Source of the DNA: CAZSXU01 sp964610505
Lineage (GTDB): Bacteria > Arandabacterota > Arandabacteria > JAGLYR01
Length of the DNA stretch: 64,000 nucleotides
Assembly: GCA_964610505.1 (NCBI GenBank)
Contig: CAZSXU010000009.1
Location: 59,297 to 123,296 of the forward strand
Direction: 5' to 3'
Position numbers and translations under genes: made by a program. Positions 18,213 through 25,989 of this stretch are shown here, piece after piece. Under the pieces are notes generated by a model, which was not told the origin of the DNA, did no database searches, and saw nothing but the letters and a program-made list of their open reading frames with translations. How positions within the stretch are numbered: the stretch's first letter is position 1; the number at the start of each line of letters is the position of its first letter.

Positions 18213-20476
18213 GGGTGTTTCTCCTTCTGCAGGAACTCCCCATCGGCCGTCGCACCGGACACGGCTTCTCCCTCGCTTGAGCGTCCGGCGTCCGCCCGAG
18301 GAACGGCCTCGGTTTCACTTGANNNNNNNNNNNNNNNNNNNNNNNNNNNNNNNNNNNNNNNNNNNNNNNNNNNNNNNNNNNNNNNNNNNNNNNNNNNNNN
18401 NNNNNNNNNNNNNNNNNNNNNNCGAGGAACGGCCTCGGTTTCACTTGAACGTCCGGCGACAGACGCCATCAGGGTCAGCGTTTGCAACAGGTCCTCCTCC
18501 ACCTGCCGGACATCCCGCTCGCGCGCCAGCGATCGGCCCACGAGCGACGCGAGGTGCCGGGCCAGGTGGAGGTCCGGCTCGGCGAATCCGTCGCCATCCC
18601 GCTTGTCGCGTAGCTCGAGGACGCCGAGGATCTCTGACGTCCATTGCAGAGGTACGGCCAGGCAGGAGCTCGGCCCGCCGGTCGGCTCGAGTCCGCCCTC
18701 CGGAATCGGCCCCAGGAGCGGTTCGCCCGTGGCCGCCACGCGACCCGAAAGACCCCGGCCGAGAGGGACCCGCAGACACCGAGTCTCGCTCTCGTCCCGA
18801 CCGGCTTCGCTCTGGAGGAACAACTCCTCCGCCTCGGAGTCCAGAAGCAGCAGGGCGGCGCGGCGCGCTCCCGCCAGGTCCGCCGCCAGCCACGTCACCG
18901 CCTGCAGAATCCGAGCCGCCGGTTCTCCGGCCGCAAGGGACTGAAGCAGGTCCTGCGACAGCGACCGGACCGTCCGCGCGGTCGGGAGAGATCCGACCAC
19001 TCGAACGTCCGCGTGCCGTTGGGGTTCGATTCCAAGCGTCCCGCCATGATGCTCGAACACCCAACGGGCCATCGCCAGGCGGAGCGATTCCTCTTCTTCG
19101 CCCACCTCGATCGTTCCCGATTCTCCCCGGAGCCCCCGTTCCGTAGTCTCCAAGAATCGATCCGGGCACTCGCCGACGAGAACAATGCGCACGCTCCCAG
19201 GTTCGCATTCCAGATCAACCGAGAGTGTACTCCCGTCCCGCCCCCCCCTCATCAGGCAGTCCAAGAGAACTCCCACGGCATCCTTCACGAGCTCGCGGTT
19301 GCACCGGACCGTCGGGCCGGCCGCACTTGCGGGAGACGTGATCCGGACTTTCCGCCGAGCGGCCTCGGCGGTTCTTGACACCGTGACCTCGCGGAGGAGA
19401 TCCCCCAGAGACTCGAGGCTCCACTGTTTCTCTCCCGAGGCGGGTCGAGTCCGCTCCAACCGCTCCAGTTCCCGGCCGATTCGACGAGCGTTTTCCGTCT
19501 CCGCTCCCACGGCTCTCGCGATCGGCCTTCGGAGATTGCCGGCCGAGACGTTACCCGCCTCGGCCAGGACGTTGCCCATTCGGTCGATGAGAGCCAGCGG
19601 GGTCCGGAGTTCTCGGGCCCACGCGCCCACAAGCCCGCGCGCCAGCCCGGAGACGGATCGAAGCTCGGTCCCCTCGGTTTTCAGATCCTCCACGCGCCGA
19701 CTGAACTCTCCACCGAGTCGGTGCTTGTCCAGAGCAGCCGACGCCAGGGCGGCGAAGACCGAGAGAACGTCAACCTTCTCTCCCGTGAAGACGTCGGGCT
19801 CGCGTGCGCCCAGGAGAATACCGCCGAACGTGCGGCCTTCGGATTGAAGCGGGAGAGCCGCCAGCGATTGCATTTCGGAACACCGGACGTCCGGTGAGAT
19901 CTCCACCGGGCCGCCCCGGGCCGTGTCGGAAACGACGACGGGTGCGCCGCCCTTGAGGAGGCAGCCGATGAATCCCTCGGCGGGGACGGCCTCGCCCACA
20001 CCGATCCGAAACCGGGCGACGTCATCGCCCACCCGGTTCACCGTCTTGACCCGTCCGTCGTCGACCACAAACAGGCACACCGCCGCAGCCCCTGCCAGCT
20101 CACGGGCGTCCTCGGCCAGCGCCTTCGTCAGATCCGCATGTTCAACCGGCCGGGACAACCGGAGAGCGGACTCCGACAGCGTGCGGAGATCTCGAGTTCG
20201 TCTCTCCGAATCCTCGGTCTGATGTCGAGCCTGCACTCTCAGAGATTCACACGTCTTCTCCACGCGTCCCAGGGCACGTCTGACCCGACGGTGAGATCCC
20301 CCAAGCGCGAGCAACGTGAGGGCGAGAATGGGCGGAAGAAAGAACCAGACACTCAAGATCCCCCAGGATCCGGCCACCCACACGGATCCCGCCAGGCCGG
20401 CCAGCAGGATGCCGCGCGCCGCCGTCGGCCGCCCGGAGGCCCCGGAGGCCCTATGTTTCTTACCCGTTTTCCGCAT
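18206..20476 (-). CDS. GAF-containing histidine-kinase-like protein without phospho-acceptor His (pseudokinase), interrupted by gap
   Basis: About 757 residues if the 100-N gap keeps frame. Two membrane helices (about 22-60), coiled region, GAF (about 110-255), a HisKA-like helix where the His of SHELRTPL is Arg288 (WARELRTPLALI), a region at the HATPase position without recognisable N or G boxes, a second GAF (about 500-655), then 14-residue repeats of SSETEAVPRADAGR type around the gap. Likely a signalling scaffold or sensor for the intact kinase downstream, with which it overlaps by 7 bp. The open frame starts at 20692; the ATG at 20476 (GAGGG upstream) is preferred, and 20506 is also possible. 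Confidence 0.75.
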   Translation of the reverse strand: MRKTGKKHRASGASGRPTAARGILLAGLAGSVWVAGSWGILSVWFFLPPILALTLLALGGSHRRVRRALGRVEKTCESLRVQARHQTEDSERRTRDLRTLSESALRLSRPVEHADLTKALAEDARELAGAAAVCLFVVDDGRVKTVNRVGDDVARFRIGVGEAVPAEGFIGCLLKGGAPVVVSDTARGGPVEISPDVRCSEMQSLAALPLQSEGRTFGGILLGAREPDVFTGEKVDVLSVFAALASAALDKHRLGGEFSRRVEDLKTEGTELRSVSGLARGLVGAWARELRTPLALIDRMGNVLAEAGNVSAGNLRRPIARAVGAETENARRIGRELERLERTRPASGEKQWSLESLGDLLREVTVSRTAEAARRKVRITSPASAAGPTVRCNRELVKDAVGVLLDCLMRGGRDGSTLSVDLECEPGSVRIVLVGECPDRFLETTERGLRGESGTIEVGEEEESLRLAMARWVFEHHGGTLGIEPQRHADVRVVGSLPTARTVRSLSQDLLQSLAAGEPAARILQAVTWLAADLAGARRAALLLLDSEAEELFLQSEAGRDESETRCLRVPLGRGLSGRVAATGEPLLGPIPEGGLEPTGGPSSCLAVPLQWTSEILGVLELRDKRDGDGFAEPDLHLARHLASLVGRSLARERDVRQVEEDLLQTLTLMASVAGRSSETEAVPXXXXXXXXXXXXXXXXXXXXXXXXXXXXXXXXXXSSETEAVPRADAGRSSEGEAVSGATADGEFLQKEKHPC
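18240..18465 (-). repeat. 42-bp coding minisatellite, at least three units seen, array broken by the gap
   Basis: A 26-base stretch (18297-18322) recurs identically at 18423-18448. With the adjoining ACGTCCGGCG segment the unit is 42 bases, coding 14 residues (SSETEAVPRADAGR). A diverged unit (SSEGEAVSGATADG) lies at 18240-18280. The offset of the two identical copies is 126 bases, exactly three units. Confidence 0.85.
18323..18422. other. Assembly gap of 100 N inside a tandem repeat
   Basis: Exactly 100 N, flanked on both sides by the same 26 bases of the 42-bp repeat. The gap probably reflects an unresolved repeat array; its true length is unknown. Confidence 0.95.
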
Positions 20477-20592
20477 CTTCCCCGATCCCTCTCGAGTCAC
20501 CCTCATTGGCCACGCGCTCGATGGTTCGACGGCTTCCCTACTCCACCTGTACACCGCGCGAAGCCGCCGACCGGCCCTCATGACGTGTGGGG

Positions 20593-21618
20593 CTAGGGGA
20601 CGGTTTCCAAGCAGCCGGCGCGCACCCGGGGCCGCCAGGTGCCCCGGCGCTCGCTCACGACCACCGAACCGTCGTGGCGCTTTCCGAAGCATTTAAGCTC
20701 GCAGGCGATGTCGCTCACTTCGGCGACATGTTCGATCGGTCCGCTCTCGCCCGTCACCACGGCCAGGGTGACGGCCAGCAGCGGAGACCGCTCCGTCTCG
20801 CCACGGCGATTCTTCACTTCTACATACCCGCGTATCAGGTCTTCCCGATCGAACAACGAGGTTACGCCCTCGTCGAAGGTCTCGATGATCTCCTCGGCAA
20901 TCCGGTCGACCCGGTCCGTGGTGGTCAACACGGCGAAGTCGTCGCCGCCGACGTGCCCGACGAAATCGTCCGGATTGCCGAACTCGCGGACGGCGGAGAT
21001 CAGGACTCGTGCCGTGAAGCCGATTGCGGCGTCCCCCCGGCAGTACCCGTAGGAGTCGTTGAAGGCCTTGAATCCATCGAGATCCGCGTAGATGAAGGCG
21101 AAAGCGTCTTCCGACTCGAGACGCGACTCGATCTCCCGGGTGATCGCAATGTTGCCCGGGAGACCCGTGAGAGGATTCGCTTCTCGCTGCGCCGAGGACC
21201 ACTCCAGCGCGTTTCGAACGCGCACCAGAACCTCGGCGACGGCAAAGGGCTTCGTGATGTAATCGTTCGCGCCGTCCTCAAGAGCTTCGAGTTTGTCCTC
21301 CAGATCTCCCTTGGCCGTGATCATGATCACCGGGATGTGGGAGGTCCAGAACTCGGCCCGCAGTTGCCGGCAGACTTCGAAGCCGTCCAGCGTGGGCATC
21401 ATGAGATCGAGGAGAACCAGGTCCGGCGGATCTCGGCGGGCCGTCTCCAGCGCTTCCTCCCCCCCCGAGGCCAGGCACACACTGTAGCCTGCACTCTCGA
21501 GTTGGTATTTCAGAATGTCGCGAATGTGCGCCTCGTCATCCACGACGAGGATCCGCCTGGACACCTCGCCGGCGGGCCGGGCGGGAGCGCGGTCTTTCGC
21601 AAACGACGGTGGGGACAT
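20593..21618 (-). CDS. Response regulator with GGDEF-like output domain
   Basis: 341 residues. The receiver domain (about 20-140) has VDDE, phospho-acceptor Asp71 in LVLLDLMMPTLDG, and ITAKG and KPF motifs. The C-terminal half (about 145-310) is GGDEF-type: NPLTGLPGN start, YADLDGFKAFND and GGDDF (224-228) in place of GG(D/E)EF, so diguanylate cyclase activity is possible but uncertain. No I-site RxxD just before it is evident. ATG at 21618 has GGGGAG seven bases upstream; the frame is open to 21741 but the extra residues look non-coding. It is the first gene of the signalling cluster. Confidence 0.88.
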   Translation of the reverse strand: MSPPSFAKDRAPARPAGEVSRRILVVDDEAHIRDILKYQLESAGYSVCLASGGEEALETARRDPPDLVLLDLMMPTLDGFEVCRQLRAEFWTSHIPVIMITAKGDLEDKLEALEDGANDYITKPFAVAEVLVRVRNALEWSSAQREANPLTGLPGNIAITREIESRLESEDAFAFIYADLDGFKAFNDSYGYCRGDAAIGFTARVLISAVREFGNPDDFVGHVGGDDFAVLTTTDRVDRIAEEIIETFDEGVTSLFDREDLIRGYVEVKNRRGETERSPLLAVTLAVVTGESGPIEHVAEVSDIACELKCFGKRHDGSVVVSERRGTWRPRVRAGCLETVP

Positions 21619-22171
21619 CCTTCGACTCCCCGCTTCCGGCCCACGAGGACACCGGAATCGGCACACATCCATACGACCGGGGCGCGCCCGTCCGTCCTCC
21701 GGGGCACACCGCACACTCTTGCGCGTCCCCTTTGAAAGCAAGGGTTATGCCACCTGCCCGGACTTCGGCGGGGAGGGCCTAATCACTTGTATTCGCTGGT
21801 GTTATACGTTTGCGAGAGAAATTGCAGTTCGGGCGGGGCGGGGCATTTTGCGAGAGGCTACCGGTGCGGTCAAGGCATGTTGCAAAGGGGGGAAATCTCG
21901 CGCGGATTGTCCACAAACGCTCTACCGCGGCCCCGGCTCTCCGGGACCCACAGGAGGCGCTGCGATCGTGTGCGGTGATGATGAGCGGCCGGAACAGAAC
22001 CGGAATCCCGGGTGGAGATTCAGGCCAGGCTGCGTGATGCACAAACGTCCAGCCCTGGTATCGCAAACGGTCACGGGGCGGAGCAATGGAGCAATGGATC
22101 GCAACGGAGCAGAGCGTGTTTTTCTATGACGCGTTTCTCCGGACTCTATGGATCGATGGCTCCATTGCTCT
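21619..22171. other. Long intergenic region with no gene seen
   Basis: 553 bases upstream of the REC-GGDEF gene and downstream of tsaD. No convincing protein, tRNA or known RNA was found. It holds the inverted repeat at 22081-22170. A promoter for the signalling cluster is expected here but none stands out. Confidence 0.55.
22081..22170. repeat. Inverted repeat with 66-base spacer
   Basis: GAGCAATGGAGC (22081-22092) is the exact reverse complement of GCTCCATTGCTC (22159-22170). It directly adjoins the 50-bp palindrome beyond tsaD, so together they could form a large cruciform or RNA structure. Confidence 0.6.
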
Positions 22172-22221
22172 GCGTGGATGATGCGGGGCTCCGGGTACCC
22201 GGAGCCCCGCATCATCCACGC
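22172..22221 (-). terminator. Perfect 50-bp palindrome at the tsaD stop codon (possible terminator)
   Basis: Two perfect 25-base arms meet with no spacer around GGGTACCC (axis 22196/22197); one end includes the last base of the tsaD TAG stop. There is no T-tract on either strand, so if it terminates transcription it does so as a tail-less hairpin. A foldback assembly artefact is an alternative. Confidence 0.55.
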
Positions 22222-23258
22222 TAACCCTTGCCCTTCGGCGTGGCGATCCGGCTTCGGGCTCGGGCGTCGAGGTCGAGCCCGTCGGACTCTCCCCTCTCCA
22301 GCCGCTCCGTGCCCGCGGCCGCGACAATCGCGGCGTTGTCGGTGCAGAGAAACATGGGAGGGATCGAAACCCGCAACCCCCTGCGACGCCCCCCCTCTTC
22401 GACCGCGTCCCTCAACGCTCGATTCGCCGCCACTCCACCGGCAAGGGCCACGGCGCCGCAACGCGTCTCCTCGGCGGCACGGAGCAGCTTTCCCGCCAGG
22501 GAATCCACCATGGCCTTCTGGAAGCTGGCCGAAATGTCCCGCCGCTCCTCTTCCGTAGGTGCTCGACCGAGCCCTTCCACGTGATACCGGACCGCCGTCT
22601 TGATTCCACTGAAGCTGAAATCGAGGCCGCGCGGCAGCGGAGCCGGGAACGTGATTCGCTCCGGATCCCCCTCCCGGGCTTGGGCCTCCACCTGCGGTCC
22701 TCCGGGGTAGCCCAGTCCCAGCAGCTTGGCCACCTTGTCGAAGGCCTCCCCCGCCGCGTCATCCAAGGTTCCGCCCAACGACTGCATGAATGGGACCGAT
22801 GTCGCGTCCCCGTCGACCGCCCCGTGCACCCGGAGCAATTCCGTATGCCCGCCCGAGGCCAACAGGCATACGAAAGGAGGGTCCGCAGGGGGATCGATCA
22901 GAAAATTCGCGAAGACGTGGGCGGTCAGGTGATCGACGCCCACGAAGGGAACATCCAGCGCGAAGGCCATCGCCTTTGCCACCGACACGCCCACCAGCAG
23001 CGCCCCGATCAACCCCGGGGATTCGGTCACGGCGATCCCACCGATGCCATCCAGATCCACCTGTGCGTTGCGAAGCGCATTGTCGATCGCCGGTAGGACC
23101 AGCCGAATGTGCGCTCGGGACGCCAGCTCCGGAACCACGCCCCCGAATTCGGAGTGGACCGGTTGGGTGACCACCTCGTTGGAGAGAATGTCCCGGCCGC
23201 CTCGGACGACGGCGGCGCCGGTTTCATCGCAGGAAGTCTCGATTCCCAGAACCAGCAT
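22221..23258 (-). CDS. tsaD: tRNA N6-adenosine threonylcarbamoyltransferase TsaD
   Basis: Transfers the threonylcarbamoyl group to A37 of ANN-decoding tRNAs, with TsaB and TsaE. 345 residues from the ATG at 23258 (MLVLGIETSCDETGAAVV; GAGGG seven bases upstream). Metal-binding HLTAH, LLASGGHTEL, the GEAFDKVAKLLGLGYPGGP motif and GGVAANRALR are all present. The open frame runs on to 23462, but that part is non-coding and contains the hairpin of the previous gene. The last gene of the amidase-cvpA-holA-holB-ybbR series, though a hairpin separates it. Confidence 0.96.
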   Translation of the reverse strand: MLVLGIETSCDETGAAVVRGGRDILSNEVVTQPVHSEFGGVVPELASRAHIRLVLPAIDNALRNAQVDLDGIGGIAVTESPGLIGALLVGVSVAKAMAFALDVPFVGVDHLTAHVFANFLIDPPADPPFVCLLASGGHTELLRVHGAVDGDATSVPFMQSLGGTLDDAAGEAFDKVAKLLGLGYPGGPQVEAQAREGDPERITFPAPLPRGLDFSFSGIKTAVRYHVEGLGRAPTEEERRDISASFQKAMVDSLAGKLLRAAEETRCGAVALAGGVAANRALRDAVEEGGRRRGLRVSIPPMFLCTDNAAIVAAAGTERLERGESDGLDLDARARSRIATPKGKG

Positions 23259-23427
23259 GTGGAATCCCTCGAACGTTGCGGTGGGAACACAGGCCGGGAT
23301 GGAAGAGCCATACGGCCTGGGCTCGGTTTCGGGATGTACCGGGCAGACCCGAGAGCCGACCGCAACGGAGTGCGCAGTGTCCCTTCTACGAATGCCCTTC
23401 TCCGGGATCGGCTTCTCTGCTTCTCCG

Positions 23428-23474
23428 TCCGGATGTCGCGTGGTTCCGGGTACCGGAATCATGCAACATCCGGA
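23428..23474 (-). terminator. Strong hairpin abutting the YbbR-gene stop codon
   Basis: Nine perfect outer pairs (TCCGGATGT / ACATCCGGA), then about ten more pairs with one mismatch and two G-U, closing on a GTA loop. It begins at the base next to the TAG stop (23475-23477) and has no T-tract. Confidence 0.6.
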
Positions 23475-24575
23475 CTAGGACGCGGGGAGAAGCAGCTCGT
23501 CTTCATCCCGGGTGGGACTTCGCTCTTCCACGACGATGTGGAACCGAGAAGGGGAAACCTCGGAGACGGAAACACCTTCGGGCAGGTCGAAGGAGACCCC
23601 GAGCTCGATGGGCTCTCCGGGCGGGGCGTCCGTCATCCCGATGGATCCCGTGGTGTCCGATGAATCGGGCGGCGCGGGCTCGGGCTCTCGAGACAGGAGC
23701 GTCATTCTCCCCCGGCCGTCCACCGAGAGATCGAAGAAATACCGGCCGGCCTCAAGGGAGGAAGCGTCCACCCGAAGCACCGGAGGGACGTCTCTCAATC
23801 CCACCATGAGACTCACCGGCCCGGAGAGAACGGCCTCGATGTGCTCGGGTTGCCACCGCACGCGCCAGGAGGAAGTGTCCGTGTTCGCGGCCACCAGAAT
23901 GCTGGCCAGAGTCAGGTCTTCCAGCTTCTCCACGGGCAGTGCGACGGCCACTTGCTCGGGTTCGCACCGCACCCGTTCCAACCCTCCCAAGTCCACCTTC
24001 GCTCTGGCCACCACCATTCGACTCGCATTCCTCAGGGAAATCGCTTCCGTGCGCAGAGAATTCACGCCGGAAACGATGGACTCGGCACCTCGAATGGTCA
24101 CCTCTTCCGGGTTGACAACGGGAGAACCCACGCGGGCATATCCCCGGGCGGGAGTGCTTTCCGTGGTGGGAATCACCGGGACCGATTTCACCGCCACCTC
24201 GTCCAGGTCGGCCTTCAGAATGCCGGGAGAGAGGATCTCCAGGATCTCAACGTCTTCCTCCAGGGGAACCGTCACGTCCGCCGGCGTGAAGCGCCTGAGG
24301 TAACGTCCCTGGGTCGCCCCGGACATATCGAGCGCGACGTAGAGTCCCCTCACGCGGTGGCGAAGGAACCGTCCCTGCCCGCGGACCAACACTTCCACGT
24401 CTTCGGGCACGTCTCCGAGAAGCGTCAGCGTCTCAGGGATGTTCTCGAGACGCAGCGGGACCGACAACCTCTCCTGGAATTGCTGCTGCTCGGATACGTA
24501 GAACCACAGCAGCACCGAAACGAGGAGGGCCAGGATCTTCGCGAAGAGATTGTCAAAGAGCAGCTTCTTCAACAC
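23475..24575 (-). CDS. YbbR-domain protein (CdaR-like)
   Basis: 366 residues. N-terminal membrane anchor LFAKILALLVSVLLWFYVSE with the rest outside the membrane, then YbbR-type beta-sandwich repeats with typical VPLRLENIP, VEVLVRGQG, VTVPLEED and VIPTTESTPARGY segments. In Firmicutes the homologue CdaR controls the diadenylate cyclase CdaA, but no cdaA is present here, so the symbol is left out. GTG start with GGAG eight bases upstream, 12 bp after holB. Ends at a strong hairpin. Confidence 0.85.
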   Translation of the reverse strand: MLKKLLFDNLFAKILALLVSVLLWFYVSEQQQFQERLSVPLRLENIPETLTLLGDVPEDVEVLVRGQGRFLRHRVRGLYVALDMSGATQGRYLRRFTPADVTVPLEEDVEILEILSPGILKADLDEVAVKSVPVIPTTESTPARGYARVGSPVVNPEEVTIRGAESIVSGVNSLRTEAISLRNASRMVVARAKVDLGGLERVRCEPEQVAVALPVEKLEDLTLASILVAANTDTSSWRVRWQPEHIEAVLSGPVSLMVGLRDVPPVLRVDASSLEAGRYFFDLSVDGRGRMTLLSREPEPAPPDSSDTTGSIGMTDAPPGEPIELGVSFDLPEGVSVSEVSPSRFHIVVEERSPTRDEDELLLPAS

Positions 24576-24587
24576 TCGTTCCGCTCC

Positions 24588-25970
24588 TTATCCGGCGATT
24601 GCGTCGCGGTTCTTCCCGGCCGTCGGAAGGGCCAGCGCCATACTTTCCAGCGCCAGCCGCAGATCCACGTTCTGATTCAACTGCCCGCACGTTCGGGCCA
24701 CGGTCCAGAACATCGCCTCGAGAACGGCCGGCGCGACCCTCCGGCTTTCCCGCCCCAGGATCTCTTCGAGATCCCCGTTTACGAGCAGGTGCCGCGGCGC
24801 CCCCAGTGCCACCAACAGCAGATCCCGAATCCAGATCAGCAGCGCGTCGAGCTGCTCACGCGTGTTGCGCACACGCGAATTCCTGTCCGCGATGTCCTCG
24901 CGGGCCAGGCGTCCGGCTTCGCCGAGAACGCTCGACAGATCTCCCCCACAGACGACGTCCCAAGTATGGAGCATTTCCTCCCGGGCCTCAAGAACTTCTT
25001 CTCGTCGGCGGGCCAGGGCGATGGAGAATCGCCCGCCCGACCTTTGCGCGGCCCACCTCGCCTCTTCCTGAGTGAAACCTCGCTGCTCCAAGGTTTCGGC
25101 GATCCTCTCGGGAGGCAGGGTCCCGAACTTCACCGACTGGCACCGGGAGCGGATCGTCGGGAGAATCTCCTGGGCATTGTCGAGGATGAGAATCAGGAGA
25201 GAATGGTCGGGAGGTTCTTCCAGCGTTTTGAGCAGGCAATTCTGCGCTTCTTCGGTCATTTTATGCGCGTCGTCAAGGATGACGACTTTTCGCCTGCCCG
25301 AGAGTCGCTTTCTGGAGAGAAACCCCTGGACCGTTCTTGCCGTCTCGGAACGCGCTCTGGGGGTGACAAGGTCGATCCCCAAGGACCTCCGGTAGTAGAC
25401 GAGAGAACGTGGAAGCCGGAACAGCTCGGTCCCCACACGGCCGGCGGCTTCGGAAACCTCATCGCCCCCCAGACCCGCCAGCTCGTCCAGCGCCCGCCGA
25501 ACATCTCTGCGGACGATCTTGTCGGGAGCCGGGAAGAGGCGATCCCATCGCTCCGCCCCCCCACCGGTGGGAAGCGGCGGGTTGAGAAATCCCCCTTCCA
25601 GAAGCGCGGCGTAGGCGCCGAACAGCAGGTCCTCCGAGCCGGCCCAGGTCAACGCTTCCCGCCGCGGCACCCAACGACCTTCCGCAACGTCCCGGTACAC
25701 CATGAGTCCCGCATCGGCGAGACGCGGGATTCCGCTGCACGCCGGGCACGTCCCGCATGGATCGGCGCCGTCGATGGCGCCGCCGTCGGCGCCCTTGCCG
25801 GCGCAGGCCCGCTCGCAGTTCACGGCTTGCGCCAAGGCCAGGGCCATCCGCTTCTTGCCCACGCCCGCCGGTCCCTCGAACAGGTACGCGTGAGAAAGGC
25901 GATCCGAGAGGATCTGCCTTCGGAATCCACCCGTCAGGTGGGAGTGACCGATGACGTCATTCCAGCTCAT
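24588..25970 (-). CDS. holB: DNA polymerase III delta' subunit, enlarged
   Basis: Clamp-loader stator subunit. 460 residues, about 120 more than E. coli delta'. N-terminal MSWNDVIGHSHLTGGFRRQI, P-loop GPAGVGKK (33-40), zinc cysteines near 52-79 (CGTCPAC), Walker-B-like VVILDDAHKM (about 229) and the clamp-loader motif EEAQNCLLKTLEEPP followed by PTIRSRCQ. About 100 residues (roughly 95-200) between the zinc site and the Walker B strand are extra and unfamiliar. dnaX gamma/tau is excluded by the absence of its C-terminal part. Lies directly after holA, which supports the call. Confidence 0.88.
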   Translation of the reverse strand: MSWNDVIGHSHLTGGFRRQILSDRLSHAYLFEGPAGVGKKRMALALAQAVNCERACAGKGADGGAIDGADPCGTCPACSGIPRLADAGLMVYRDVAEGRWVPRREALTWAGSEDLLFGAYAALLEGGFLNPPLPTGGGAERWDRLFPAPDKIVRRDVRRALDELAGLGGDEVSEAAGRVGTELFRLPRSLVYYRRSLGIDLVTPRARSETARTVQGFLSRKRLSGRRKVVILDDAHKMTEEAQNCLLKTLEEPPDHSLLILILDNAQEILPTIRSRCQSVKFGTLPPERIAETLEQRGFTQEEARWAAQRSGGRFSIALARRREEVLEAREEMLHTWDVVCGGDLSSVLGEAGRLAREDIADRNSRVRNTREQLDALLIWIRDLLLVALGAPRHLLVNGDLEEILGRESRRVAPAVLEAMFWTVARTCGQLNQNVDLRLALESMALALPTAGKNRDAIAG

Positions 25971-25989
25971 GATCTGCCCTCAACGGGAC

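Noticed and set aside
18240..18465. Repeat array considered as CRISPR
   Set aside because: Units are directly adjacent, in frame and coding, with no unique spacers and no cas genes.
15840..18944. Plus-strand open frame of 1034 codons running through the N gap
   Set aside because: Antisense to the kinase and pseudokinase genes, has no domain, and is kept open partly by the N run.
19020..19040. GGTTCGATTCC resembling a tRNA T-arm
   Set aside because: Lies inside the pseudokinase coding region and no acceptor stem or anticodon arm can be built around it.
21787..22129. Short frames and possible RNA in the region upstream of the GGDEF gene
   Set aside because: No ribosome-binding site, no known riboswitch, 6S, SRP or RNase P motif; nothing supports a gene.
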